Positions 1-8,039 of a stretch of DNA of 64,000 bases are shown one piece after another (position 1 is the first letter of the stretch; each line of letters opens with the position of its first letter). A program made the translations under genes and the position numbers. Under the pieces are notes generated by a model that was not told the DNA's origin, made no database searches, and saw nothing but the letters and a program-made list of their open reading frames with translations. Where the stretch lies: positions 11,743 through 75,742 of the forward strand of contig NZ_JBHSUL010000005.1 in the NCBI RefSeq assembly GCF_042660675.1, in the 5' to 3' direction. The DNA is from Marinilactibacillus sp042660675 (lineage in GTDB: Bacteria; Bacillota; Bacilli; Lactobacillales; Carnobacteriaceae_A).

Positions 1-468
1 TTACCGACTATTTTCCAAAACATTAGTGGTATTGGGGCGATTATAGGTGTTGCTTTCTTCGTATTATTGGCATTAGCTGCTTTATCTTCAGCTATTTCAC
101 TTTTAGAAGTTGTAGTTGCTTATCTGATCCGTAGACTTGGTGTTTCTCGTAAGATTGCTACCTTGGGTATCGGATTTGTGATTTTCTTGGTAGGTGTTCC
201 TTCTTCATTAAGTCAAGGAGCTGTATCTATCGAAGTATTCGGAGATTCTTTCCTTGATTTCATGGATAAATTCTCTGGTAACCTTTTATTACCACTTGGT
301 GGCTTGATCATTGCACTTTATGGAACGTGGTCTTGGAAATCAGATGAATTACTAGAACAGACAGATTTAAAAGGGACTGCAATTGCTCCAGCAATCTTGT
401 TCTTTGCTAAGTATGTTGCCCCCATTGCTATTCTAGTCATTTTAGTATTTGGAATGTTGAACTGGTAA
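1..468 (+). CDS. Sodium-dependent transporter, NSS (SNF) family, C-terminal part
   Basis: The reading frame is open from the first base and ends at the TAA at 466-468, so only the last 155 residues are present and the start lies outside the window. The fragment has about four hydrophobic segments, including one running into a cytoplasmic loop with a YLIRRLGVSRK-like stretch, and ends in a membrane segment with FAKYVAPIAIL. This pattern matches the C-terminal third of bacterial neurotransmitter:sodium symporters, which import amino acids such as tryptophan, tyrosine or leucine with sodium. The substrate cannot be read from this part because the binding-site helices TM1 and TM6 are missing. It converges on the next gene and shares a bidirectional terminator with it. 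Confidence 0.8.
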   Translation, partial: LPTIFQNISGIGAIIGVAFFVLLALAALSSAISLLEVVVAYLIRRLGVSRKIATLGIGFVIFLVGVPSSLSQGAVSIEVFGDSFLDFMDKFSGNLLLPLGGLIIALYGTWSWKSDELLEQTDLKGTAIAPAILFFAKYVAPIAILVILVFGMLNW

Positions 469-485
469 TCGAATCATTAGACAGA

Positions 486-521
486 AAAAGGCTGATCACA
501 TTGATATGTGATCAGCCTTTT
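486..521. terminator. Bidirectional intrinsic terminator
   Basis: A perfect 15-bp inverted repeat (486-500 with 507-521) has a 6-nt loop. It has an A run on the left and a T-rich tail on the right, so it can work on both strands. It separates the converging symporter gene and the TM-helix-repeat gene. Confidence 0.85.
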
Positions 522-531
522 CATTTTACTT

Positions 532-1803
532 TTATAGTGAATCTGTTGGATTATTAGTATTTTCATTACTTGATTTATTTGTTTCTTCATCAATTTTGCT
601 GTCTAAGCGGGCAAGTTGTTTCTTCGCAAACTCGCGTCCTCCAAGACCAAATGATAAAGCAAAAGCTACAGCTAATCCACCAATGATAAAGATGAATGCC
701 GCTTGTACAATATCCGAAGCAAAGTTCAGTTGGTCTAAAGCCATAAAGATTGAGAATACAATCAAAATGTATTTAGTTAATAGGCCAGCTAGTAAGCTTC
801 CAGTTGCACTCTTGATTCCTGATGAAAGTAATTGTCCACCAATAAAACCAAGACCAATAATAATCGCAGCGAACAGTACATTTGGTACATATCCGATAAC
901 TACACTTAAAATCGCATTTAACATCACAAGGTTCAAGGCATTCAGTGCTTCTACTAAGAAGAATAATCCAATGAGTACAGCAACTGTTTGTCCAATGATT
1001 TTTGCAAGATCAATATTCACGTTACTAGATTTTTTTAGATAAGTTGAGTATTTATTGATTCCAGTACTTTTCAATAAATCTGTCAAAATCATTCCAGCAA
1101 ATTTCGCTAGAGCAAATCCAACGATCATTAAGACAATTGCCACAAGAATGTTTGGAATAGACGCTAGAATTGTATTTAATACTGCGCTAATCGGTTCAGC
1201 AATTGTATTAATGTTCAATACTTCTAGGGCAACTAAGATAATTGGAATTAAAATCAAGAAGAAAACAATGTTACCTAGAACTGTTGCTAGTGTACCTTTG
1301 TTTTTCTCGATTTCTGTTTCATCTGTATTGTTTCCAGTCAACTTAGAAAGGTGTTTGTCAATATTTGCTGCAAGTCCTAGATTATAGACAAGATTCTTAA
1401 CAAATCGAGCTGCAAATACGCCTAAAATCAACACAATAGCTGCGGCAATGATATTCGGAATGAAGCTTAGTACCGTGTCAATCATATTCATGATTGGCTG
1501 ACCAATTGTTTCTAAACCGAAAGTTGAGAAGATACCTGGCAAGAATAATACCCATACAAGATAATAGGCAATTTTACTGATCGTATCAATCAAAGTATGT
1601 GATTGCTCTTCTGTATTTGTCGCACCCCATTTCTGGAAGTGTTTCTGGATTCCGATTGCTTTTAACCCTTTAGAAATTGCTTTGCTTACAAGCGTCGCTA
1701 CAATCCAAGCAGCAAGAATAAGTACTATACCTAGTAGCAACTGTGGTAAAAAGTTCAAAAATGTGTTGAAACCATCTTGAACGGTATTCGTCATGTTGTT
1801 CAT
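532..1803 (-). CDS. Membrane protein with conserved TM-helix repeats (mechanosensitive-channel-like, CmpX type)
   Basis: The product is 423 residues and almost entirely membrane. It contains four similar blocks, each beginning near a (I/V)PN or LPQ motif followed by a hydrophobic helix and a short basic or amphipathic stretch ending near GI.K. This is the 'conserved TM helix' (PF05552) architecture found in MscS-annotated proteins such as Pseudomonas CmpX. No MscS beta-domain with its Gly/Ala-rich pore helix is visible, so channel activity is not assured. The C-terminus is polar and Asn/Glu-rich. The frame stays open upstream to 1872, but the ATG at 1801-1803 follows a GGGGAT-type ribosome binding site in an AAAGGGG context and is preferred. 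The gene is single and converges on the symporter. Confidence 0.75.
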   Translation of the reverse strand: MNNMTNTVQDGFNTFLNFLPQLLLGIVLILAAWIVATLVSKAISKGLKAIGIQKHFQKWGATNTEEQSHTLIDTISKIAYYLVWVLFLPGIFSTFGLETIGQPIMNMIDTVLSFIPNIIAAAIVLILGVFAARFVKNLVYNLGLAANIDKHLSKLTGNNTDETEIEKNKGTLATVLGNIVFFLILIPIILVALEVLNINTIAEPISAVLNTILASIPNILVAIVLMIVGFALAKFAGMILTDLLKSTGINKYSTYLKKSSNVNIDLAKIIGQTVAVLIGLFFLVEALNALNLVMLNAILSVVIGYVPNVLFAAIIIGLGFIGGQLLSSGIKSATGSLLAGLLTKYILIVFSIFMALDQLNFASDIVQAAFIFIIGGLAVAFALSFGLGGREFAKKQLARLDSKIDEETNKSSNENTNNPTDSL

Positions 1804-1898
1804 AATTGTATCCCCTTTACTTTTTATTTGATTACTAATACCAAGTATATATAGGGATTGATTTTCTGACAAACAATATGCATTTCAAATGTATATTG

Positions 1899-1935
1899 AA
1901 AAGCCGATCAGCTTTAGTTTTTCAGCTGACCGACT
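1899..1935 (-). terminator. Intrinsic terminator after degV gene
   Basis: A 12-bp stem with G-U pairs (1902-1913 with 1924-1935) is followed on the minus strand by TTTTC. It lies directly downstream of the DegV gene. Confidence 0.7.
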
Positions 1936-1947
1936 CTGATTAAAGCC

Positions 1948-2829
1948 TTATGTTTGATTGATATATTGGTAGTGTTCTGGTTTTTCATCAAAGTAGAATA
2001 CGCCAACTCCACCAATACCTAAGTGTGCTGCCAGCACAGCACCAATATCTAAAATTTGTGTAGTGACGTTCGGTAAAGCTGTTTTAACCATATTTTCTAG
2101 CTTTTGAGCCGCTTCGATATCATTTACATGACTGATTGTCACTAATTGATCATCAAATGTCCCGACACCTTCTTTTACATCATCAATAATTCGCTTATAG
2201 ATTCTTTCTTTACCGCGCACCAATTTTTTGACAATGATTCCCGTATGATCCACTGTTAAATATGGTTTTATATTCAAAGCTGTTCCTGCTACACCTGCAA
2301 CTTTAGATAGACGGCCGCCTTTTACCAGCCAATTCAAGTCATTCAAGGTAAAGTGATACTTTACATGCTTAGTATTTTTACGCGTTTGATCTACAACATT
2401 TTCGAACTGCATACCACTTTTGACCATTTCCAAGGCTTGAAAAGCTAACAAAGCGCCTCCGCCTGATCCTCCTAAAGAATCTATTAGTTCGACATTCATC
2501 TCAGGATGATTCACTTTGTATTCATTAATGAGTGAATGAGCAACTTGAAAGGTTCCTGAGAACTGACTATAAATACATAAGTACAAAACATCCTCTCGAT
2601 TTTTTCGAGCTTCATCTAGCAGATCCAATAAAGATTGAGGCGTGATTTGAGAAGTTTTAGGTAAAATTCCTTTACTCATATATTCGTGTACTCTTTCCAA
2701 CGAAATCTCTTTTTGATCTAAATAATCTTTATCTTCAATGATGACACTGAGGGGCAAAAATTCGTATGCATATTCTTGCTTCATAAATGCATTCTGGTCA
2801 ATCCCAGAATCAATTATAACTTTTATCAT
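1948..2829 (-). CDS. DegV family fatty-acid-binding protein
   Basis: The 293-residue product begins with MIKVIIDSGID, the usual DegV opening. It carries the TSQ(I/P)TP segment near residues 60-66, a YSQFSGTFQ segment near 88, and KGGRLSK near residue 170. These are typical of the DegV (FakB-like) fold, which binds one fatty acid between two domains. Proven FakB proteins hand the fatty acid to the kinase FakA. No fakA-like gene is adjacent, so membership of a fatty-acid kinase system is inferred only from the family. The start has a good AGGAAGGTG site. It is the last gene of a possible three-gene run that begins with the DUF503 gene. Confidence 0.88.
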   Translation of the reverse strand: MIKVIIDSGIDQNAFMKQEYAYEFLPLSVIIEDKDYLDQKEISLERVHEYMSKGILPKTSQITPQSLLDLLDEARKNREDVLYLCIYSQFSGTFQVAHSLINEYKVNHPEMNVELIDSLGGSGGGALLAFQALEMVKSGMQFENVVDQTRKNTKHVKYHFTLNDLNWLVKGGRLSKVAGVAGTALNIKPYLTVDHTGIIVKKLVRGKERIYKRIIDDVKEGVGTFDDQLVTISHVNDIEAAQKLENMVKTALPNVTTQILDIGAVLAAHLGIGGVGVFYFDEKPEHYQYINQT

Positions 2830-2859
2830 CTATCTCACACCTTCCTTTTGGATATTTGT

Positions 2860-3468
2860 TTAACGATTTAATATATCATCAATTTGTTCAGAAGTTAACT
2901 GTTCATCGTAATACTTGTTCCAGATAGTAGAGAAATAAGCAGAGGATGCATGACCGTATATACGCATCGCATTTTCTTTCCATTTTTTCAAGATTCTATA
3001 ATCTGATGATTCTTCTTTTTCTGCTTGTGCTTCGACCAGTAAACTACTGTCAATTTCAAAACTCACTTCTTCTACGTCTTCGTCATGCCATAAGGCCATC
3101 CAGATTTCATCTGGAATTACGAGTACGAGCATATCTTCTTGCTGATAGACAAAGAAAAATCCTTTATTGATCAGCGGTGCAAGAACTTCGATTTGCTCTA
3201 CATTCTGAAAACCCAATGCCTGTTCTACTTGATCACCAAATTGATTCAAAATATCTACTACAACTGGTTTGTAAAATTGTCTAAACTGTGTAAGAATCGT
3301 TTCAGAAAGTAAAGATACAACTTGGTCTTTTTTCCAGCTCTTTTTGATTTCTATTTTCACTTGATCTGCTATTTGAATCAATTGGGTCTTAGTATAATGT
3401 CCAAGATTTTCTTTTAATGTTGTACAGATTTCTTTTTTTATTACCGGAAATTTCACTTTTGTACCCAA
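2860..3468 (-). CDS. Uncharacterised protein, 202 residues
   Basis: I do not recognise a named family. The N-terminal third (about residues 18-55) is basic and helical, with a KTQLIQIADQ...KKDQVV pattern reminiscent of SAP or Rho-N-like helix-extended-loop-helix modules, but this is only an impression. The middle is hydrophobic with alternating strands, and the C-terminal half is acidic (EDVEEVSFE, QAEKEESSD) and ends in LTSEQIDDILNR. No signal peptide or membrane segment is seen. The start is a TTG at 3466-3468, with AAAGGATGG about 11 nt upstream. It lies 30 nt before degV and 48 nt after the DUF503 gene on the same strand, so co-transcription is likely. Confidence 0.65.
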   Translation of the reverse strand: MGTKVKFPVIKKEICTTLKENLGHYTKTQLIQIADQVKIEIKKSWKKDQVVSLLSETILTQFRQFYKPVVVDILNQFGDQVEQALGFQNVEQIEVLAPLINKGFFFVYQQEDMLVLVIPDEIWMALWHDEDVEEVSFEIDSSLLVEAQAEKEESSDYRILKKWKENAMRIYGHASSAYFSTIWNKYYDEQLTSEQIDDILNR

Positions 3469-3516
3469 TACTTTTCCATCCTTTGTATTTCTTTATTTAA
3501 TCTTTTACTGGCTTAC

Positions 3517-3798
3517 TTAATAATCTAGTCGCTCTATTTCTGTAATATTCACTTCGTAGTTGGCTTCGATAAACCGAATGGTCTGGTTTAAAATATTCTC
3601 ACATAATACTCGGTTATTTCCGACAATTCCTAAACCAATTTTTGCTTTGTTTAACGTATCTAATTCATCTATTTCGGCCACGCTAACATTATATTGATTG
3701 GACAACTTTTTAAGGATACTTTTGACTACACTCCTCTTATCTTTTAAGGAATAAGAATCAAATATTAAGATTGTTAACTCCAAACCCATGAATACCAA
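3517..3798 (-). CDS. DUF503 family protein (YlxP-like)
   Basis: The 93-residue product has the DUF503 pattern: an N-terminal beta strand, SLKDKRSVVKSILKKL near residues 17-32, NVSVAEID near 37-44, then a ferredoxin-like alternation of strands and helices ending in EIERLDY. YlxP in Bacillus lies in the nusA-infB-rbfA operon and has been suspected of a ribosome role. Here it stands outside that operon, ahead of the unknown 202-residue gene and degV. The start is taken as the TTG at 3796-3798 because GAGGTG lies 8 nt upstream. The ATG three codons later is too far from that site. Confidence 0.8.
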   Translation of the reverse strand: MVFMGLELTILIFDSYSLKDKRSVVKSILKKLSNQYNVSVAEIDELDTLNKAKIGLGIVGNNRVLCENILNQTIRFIEANYEVNITEIERLDY

Positions 3799-4024
3799 TG
3801 GCCAGTCACCTCAATTCTATATCTTATTCTATTTTATATCAGTAAGTCTCTATATCATTTATCATACCATATTTTCAAAAAACCGTAAAAATTAGATGAA
3901 CTCAACAATTAATTATCCTATTCAGTCATTAATCATTCAAAACTGTGATATCACTTGATATTACGACCAAGTTTCGCTATGTTTTTTATTATGGACTAAT
4001 GAATATGGTTTAACGGAGGAAATC

Positions 4025-5548
4025 ATGAAGCAAAGACGTATGTTCGACTGGACTAAAATTGCTTATGTTGCAAAAGGTATACTTGTAGGCGTAATTGTCG
4101 GTATTGTTGTCAGTTTGTTCAGATACACTGTTGAGTTTATGCTTGACCATATTATTGAATTTTATGATTACTTAAGAGTCCATCCTCGCTGGATCATCGG
4201 ATGGATTTTCGCGTCACTTACTGCTGCTTTTATTATCGCCATCCTTGTTCGAGACGAACCAAATATTAAAGGATCTGGTATCCAGGATATTGAGGGTCAA
4301 TTACAAGGGGTGTTGAAATTGAACTGGTTCTCGATCCTCTGGCGAAAATTTATTGGTGGTTCTCTGGCAATCGGTTCTGGTCTGGCATTGGGTCGTGAAG
4401 GTCCGTCTATCCAATTAGGTGGTGCTGTAGGTCAAGGTGTTCATGCACTCTTGAAAGGTAATCGCTCGCAGAAAAATATTTTGATATCAGCTGGAGCAAG
4501 TGCTGGTCTTTCTGCTGCATTCAATGCACCTATTTCTGGCATTACTTTTATACTGGAAGAAGTCCATCATAAATTTTCCGGTATACTTTTACTTTCCGCA
4601 TTCTCTTCTTCTATTGCAGCGAACTTTGTTGCCTATAGAATATTTGGAATTGAGCCGGCACTCCATTTAGGCGAACTGATTTTATTCCCTTTAGAACATT
4701 ACCTGCATCTAATTGTACTAGGAGTCTTTCTTGCGATTGTCGGAAGATTCTACCAAGAAGTATTACTCTTTATGCCTTCTCTTTACAAAAGGCTTCCTAT
4801 ACCCGCATACCTATATGGATTTCTACCTTTTCTAATCGTCATTCCTATTGGCTTATATTTCCCTCAGATGCTTGGAGGTGGAACGAGTATTATCGCTATG
4901 ATCAATTCTGCTCGTTTTCCTACTCTATTCTTTATAAGCATCTTTGTTTTTAGATTTATTTTTTCTCATATCTCTTATGGTTCTGGCCTCCCGGGAGGGA
5001 TTTTTATTCCTGTATTATGTCTTGGTGCGATTTTGGGTGGGATTTATGGTAATACGGCTCTTTTCATTACAGGTATTGAAGATGCCTTTATCCGCAGTTT
5101 TATTGTCTATGCAATGGGCGGATTCTTAACGGCTGTTACGAAAGCTCCTTTAACTTCAGTTATGCTCATCACCGAAATGACTGGAACCGAAGCTCAATTG
5201 ATGCCACTAGCTGTTGTCTGCCTAAGCGCGTATATTTTTGCAGATTTTATTGGCTCAGAATCTATCTATGAAAAATTGCTGGAACGAAAAGTTCATCGAA
5301 TTCCGACCGTTTTCAATGGCGAACTTGCTTCTGTAGAGTGTAGTGTCGAACCTGATAGCCCTTTAGACGGAATCACCTTAAGGAATATCTCATTACCTTT
5401 TGGTTCTCAACTGGTTAAAGTCAAGAGACATAACAATGAGTTTATACCTCGTCAGGACACAACAATCTGGGCTGGTGACGAACTACTCGTTCATTGTGAT
5501 AGTGGATTTATATCAGAAGTTAAAAAATATTTAGATGAACATTCTTGA
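4025..5548 (+). CDS. ClC family chloride/proton exchanger with C-terminal TrkA-C domain
   Basis: This 507-residue protein carries the three ClC signatures: GSGIQ at residues 83-87, GREGPSIQLG at 123-132, and GGIFIPVLCLGA near 330-340. The gating glutamate (E125) is present. A second glutamate in a YRIFGIEPAL context (E210) aligns with E203 of the E. coli exchanger, which points to Cl-/H+ antiport rather than a channel. A soluble C-terminal part from about residue 430 has the VKR...VWAGDELLVHC layout of a TrkA-C ligand-binding domain. The ATG is preceded by GGAGGAAATC. The gene stands alone between divergent DUF503 and its own terminator. Likely roles are acid resistance or anion balance, inferred from the family. 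Confidence 0.9.
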   Translation: MKQRRMFDWTKIAYVAKGILVGVIVGIVVSLFRYTVEFMLDHIIEFYDYLRVHPRWIIGWIFASLTAAFIIAILVRDEPNIKGSGIQDIEGQLQGVLKLNWFSILWRKFIGGSLAIGSGLALGREGPSIQLGGAVGQGVHALLKGNRSQKNILISAGASAGLSAAFNAPISGITFILEEVHHKFSGILLLSAFSSSIAANFVAYRIFGIEPALHLGELILFPLEHYLHLIVLGVFLAIVGRFYQEVLLFMPSLYKRLPIPAYLYGFLPFLIVIPIGLYFPQMLGGGTSIIAMINSARFPTLFFISIFVFRFIFSHISYGSGLPGGIFIPVLCLGAILGGIYGNTALFITGIEDAFIRSFIVYAMGGFLTAVTKAPLTSVMLITEMTGTEAQLMPLAVVCLSAYIFADFIGSESIYEKLLERKVHRIPTVFNGELASVECSVEPDSPLDGITLRNISLPFGSQLVKVKRHNNEFIPRQDTTIWAGDELLVHCDSGFISEVKKYLDEHS

Positions 5549-5554
5549 TAAGAA

Positions 5555-5590
5555 GGGTTTCATGCGCCTAGACGGCCATGAAACTTTTTT
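5555..5590 (+). terminator. Intrinsic terminator after ClC gene
   Basis: An 8-bp perfect stem (5557-5564 with 5577-5584) is followed by a T6 run, 9 nt past the stop codon. Confidence 0.8.
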
Positions 5591-5608
5591 ATTTGTTTAT
5601 CTTTTCTT

Positions 5609-5638
5609 TGAACTTTAACCAGTAAAATATGCTAGAAT
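5609..5638 (+). promoter_or_regulatory. Probable sigma-A promoter of popT (extended -10)
   Basis: An extended -10 (TG at 5630-5631, TAGAAT at 5633-5638) lies about 48 nt ahead of the start codon. A TTGAAC hexamer lies 19 nt upstream of the -10. The spacing is long, but the TGn extension compensates. Confidence 0.5.
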
Positions 5639-5685
5639 GTATTAGGATATTTGAACACTGTATTTAAACAAAAAAGGAGATTTTT

Positions 5686-6591
5686 ATGCAATACATATGG
5701 ATGATAATTAAAGGTATGATTATTGGAATCACAAATGTGATACCAGGTGTTTCGGGTGGGACAATGGCTGTTTCTTTTGGGATATATGATGATGTTATAC
5801 ATGCAGTAACACATTTGAAAAGTGAATTCAAAAAAAGTGCGCGCATCATTGGGCCACTAATTATTGGGGCTATTCTTGGAATTGCTGGTTTTTCTTATTT
5901 TATTGAGATGTTACTCGTGAGATATACGCTTGCTACAGCAGTCGCTTTTATTGGGCTGATTTTAGGTGGCTTACCCATTCTATGGAGATCTTTCCAGAAA
6001 AGTATGGTTCAGGAAAAACAATCAATGAATCTGTTGCATCTACTTTTCTTTTTAATCTTTTTCGGAATCGTCGGATGGATGGCCTTTGCTGAAACTGGTG
6101 GCGCAACTGGACAAACGGTTTCGCTGACTTTCGGTCATTTACTAGCGCTCTTCTTTGTAGGAGTTGTTTCAGCAGCTGCAATGGTTATTCCTGGTGTGAG
6201 TGGTTCTTTACTGATGTTGATTCTTGGTTACTATTATGCTGTAATTTACACGATCAATCAGTTTACCGGAGCTCTTTCTTCATTTGATATGAGCACGTTG
6301 CTACCATTTGGGACTCTTTTAGGTGCTTATGCATTAGGTATGTTGATTGGTATTATTTTGATTAGTAAAGCGATTGATTACTTTTTCAAAACGAAGCCAA
6401 CATATACGTATGCGAGTATTTTAGGATTAGTCGTTGCTTCTCCGATTGCAATTCTGACAAATACAAGCGCGATTCCAGATTTACAATCTGGTAGATCTAT
6501 CTGGTATTATCTTTTGACTGTTGCTTTAGGAATCGGATGTTTCTTACTGACATTCGCTCTAGGCAATACAGAAGATACTTCAGAAATGTAA
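5686..6591 (+). CDS. popT: DUF368 family undecaprenyl-phosphate translocase (PopT-like)
   Basis: The 301-residue, multi-spanning membrane protein holds two inverted copies of the DUF368 signature: NVIPGVSGGTMA at residues 17-28 and MVIPGVSGSLLM near 166-177. DUF368 proteins (PopT) recycle the lipid carrier undecaprenyl phosphate across the membrane for wall and surface-polymer synthesis, alongside the DedA-family UptA. Eight or nine hydrophobic segments can be counted, with a polar cytoplasmic loop (FQKSMVQEKQS) near residues 103-113. The ribosome binding site AAGGAG lies 7 nt before the ATG. It has its own promoter and terminator, so it is monocistronic. Confidence 0.85.
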   Translation: MQYIWMIIKGMIIGITNVIPGVSGGTMAVSFGIYDDVIHAVTHLKSEFKKSARIIGPLIIGAILGIAGFSYFIEMLLVRYTLATAVAFIGLILGGLPILWRSFQKSMVQEKQSMNLLHLLFFLIFFGIVGWMAFAETGGATGQTVSLTFGHLLALFFVGVVSAAAMVIPGVSGSLLMLILGYYYAVIYTINQFTGALSSFDMSTLLPFGTLLGAYALGMLIGIILISKAIDYFFKTKPTYTYASILGLVVASPIAILTNTSAIPDLQSGRSIWYYLLTVALGIGCFLLTFALGNTEDTSEM

Positions 6592-6596
6592 AAAAG

Positions 6597-6656
6597 ACAC
6601 TTGCTAGGCTCCGAGGTGAATCTTATGGATTCTCGGTTCCCTGCAAGTGTTTTTTT
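6597..6656. terminator. Bidirectional intrinsic terminator
   Basis: Outer arms ACACTTGC (6597-6604) and GCAAGTGT (6643-6650) enclose an inner stem. They are flanked by an A run on the left and T7 on the right. It serves popT and, on the other strand, overlaps the stop codon of the YwbE-like gene. Confidence 0.8.
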
Positions 6657-6849
6657 ATAAAATAGCTTGTACTCTACCAACTTGATCTTGTTCTTCCAGC
6701 ATCACTTTAATTCCGTGAGGATGCTGCGGACTATTCGTCAATATTCTTTTGACGTGACCTCTCGTCAGCTTTCCTGATCTTTGGTCTTTTTTTAAAACAA
6801 TATCGACTAATGCGCCGATTTTAATTGTATCTCTTTTCTTTCCATCCAT
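6655..6849 (-). CDS. YwbE family protein (DUF2196)
   Basis: A 64-residue basic protein matches the YwbE family: I.IG..VDIVLKKDQRSGKLTRG at residues 11-31 and SPQHPHGIKVMLE near 41-53. This is a small, conserved Firmicute protein of unknown function that looks like a single beta-barrel RNA- or DNA-binding fold. The ATG directly abuts the TAA of the DUF305 gene, so translation is coupled. It is the last gene of a three-gene operon with the macro-domain and DUF305 genes, and its stop codon lies inside the terminator. Confidence 0.85.
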   Translation of the reverse strand: MDGKKRDTIKIGALVDIVLKKDQRSGKLTRGHVKRILTNSPQHPHGIKVMLEEQDQVGRVQAIL

Positions 6850-7398
6850 TTAATCCATTCCATTCTTATTTAAAATTGTTGAGTCCATTACAGCTTGGTC
6901 CGTAAAATCAGCTGACTTTTGCGGCTTTGATGAACGTTCTTCTTCATCTTCTTGTACTTCTAAAAATTCAATCAATTGATTCATCTGCTGTATTTCTTCT
7001 CTTTGCGTTTCTATTATACCATCTGCAAGCTCTCGAACTCTAGGGTCAGTTATTTGTGCACGTTCACTTGTTAAGATAGCAATCGAATGATGCGGAATCA
7101 TAGCTTTCATCCATGAAGTGTCATCCACAGTCTGCTGGCTTCTCACAAGCCATAGTGAAGCACCAAATAAACAAACCGAAGCCGCTAGAATGACTTTATT
7201 CAGTTTCTTGTTTTTGTACATCTTCCACATAAATAGTATCATAATAAAAGCCATAGCGGATCCCATCATGATAGCCATAAAAAGCCTGGTTTGACTGAAT
7301 CTTACATGATTAAATTCAAATACGTTTAAAAACATCATGGCATACATAACGACTGTAGATGTCAGAATCATCAGTCCAAATTTTAAATACTGTCTCAT
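6850..7398 (-). CDS. DUF305 domain membrane protein
   Basis: The 182-residue product has three predicted N-terminal membrane helices (about residues 5-25, 40-60 and 68-86). These are followed by an extracytoplasmic DUF305 core with WMKAMIPHHSIAILTSERA (about residues 95-113) and a RVRELADGIIETQREEIQQM helix. DUF305 is a four-helix ferritin-like fold often found near copper or metal-stress genes. The H-H pair of the MIPHHS motif is present. The C-terminal tail is acidic and polar. A good AAGGAG site precedes the ATG. It lies 16 nt downstream of the macro-domain gene. Metal binding is inferred from the family only. Confidence 0.8.
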   Translation of the reverse strand: MRQYLKFGLMILTSTVVMYAMMFLNVFEFNHVRFSQTRLFMAIMMGSAMAFIMILFMWKMYKNKKLNKVILAASVCLFGASLWLVRSQQTVDDTSWMKAMIPHHSIAILTSERAQITDPRVRELADGIIETQREEIQQMNQLIEFLEVQEDEEERSSKPQKSADFTDQAVMDSTILNKNGMD

Positions 7399-7414
7399 AG
7401 TTATGCTCCTTATT

Positions 7415-7924
7415 TTATCCTTCTAAATTCTTTTTGTATAACTGTTCTGTTTTTTCGTCAAAAGCAACGAGGGTTACTTCAATCCTTATAGGAAATTGTT
7501 CTAGTTTTCGCTTGATTGTTTTGACAGCTATTTCCGCAGCTTCTTCTGCTGGATACCCGTATATCCCTGTACTAATCGCAGGAAAAGCAATGGATTGAAT
7601 TCCTTGATTTTTTGCGATTTCAAGAGCATTCTCGTAGCATGCTGCTAGTTGCCTTTGTACTTCACTGGAGCCCTTTTTATAGACCAGACCGACTGTATGA
7701 ATCACATATTTTGACGGAAGGTTGAATCCTTTTGTCCATTTGGCCTCACCTGTTTTAGCTCCATCTAGTTTTTTACAAGCTTCCAACAGTTCTGGTCCTG
7801 CTGCTCTGTGAATCGCACCATCCACTCCTCCTCCACCTAAAAGTGAAGAGTTTGCTGCATTGACAATGGCGTCGACATTCAGTGTTGTAATATCTCCACG
7901 CCATACTTGAATTGTTCCATTCAT
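7415..7924 (-). CDS. Macro domain protein, probable O-acetyl-ADP-ribose/ADP-ribosyl hydrolase (YmdB-like)
   Basis: This 169-residue single macro domain holds all the ligand-loop motifs: RGDITTL at 9-15, IVNAANSSLLGGGGVDGAIH at 20-39, and the phosphate loop ISTGIYGYP near 117-125. The VNAAN asparagine and GGGGVD aspartate needed in MacroD-type hydrolases are present, so it likely removes ADP-ribose from proteins or deacetylates O-acetyl-ADP-ribose. There is no zinc motif as in the Zn-macro type. The start has a near-perfect AGAGGAGG site. It is the first gene of a small operon with DUF305 and YwbE. No ADP-ribosyltransferase or sirtuin partner is adjacent. Confidence 0.9.
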   Translation of the reverse strand: MNGTIQVWRGDITTLNVDAIVNAANSSLLGGGGVDGAIHRAAGPELLEACKKLDGAKTGEAKWTKGFNLPSKYVIHTVGLVYKKGSSEVQRQLAACYENALEIAKNQGIQSIAFPAISTGIYGYPAEEAAEIAVKTIKRKLEQFPIRIEVTLVAFDEKTEQLYKKNLEG

Positions 7925-7988
7925 GACTTATCCTCCTCTTATGAAATCTCTTCATTAATCCTAATAGCAATAATATCCTGACGCAAAC

Positions 7989-8020
7989 AAAAAAGCTTAG
8001 CCATGGAAGACTAAGCTTTC
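7989..8020 (-). terminator. Intrinsic terminator after the NhaC-family gene
   Basis: The stem 7992-8000 with 8011-8019 is followed on the minus strand by T6. It lies 20 nt past the NhaC-family stop codon. Confidence 0.8.
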
Positions 8021-8039
8021 AGGTAATCAATTTAATACA

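Noticed and set aside
596..1387. Long plus-strand frames opposite the TM-helix-repeat gene
   Set aside because: They lie in the antisense of a clearly coding membrane protein gene; no family similarity or ribosome binding sites.
5632..5849. Two minus-strand small frames opposite the start of popT
   Set aside because: They overlap the popT promoter and signature motif and show no translation signals.
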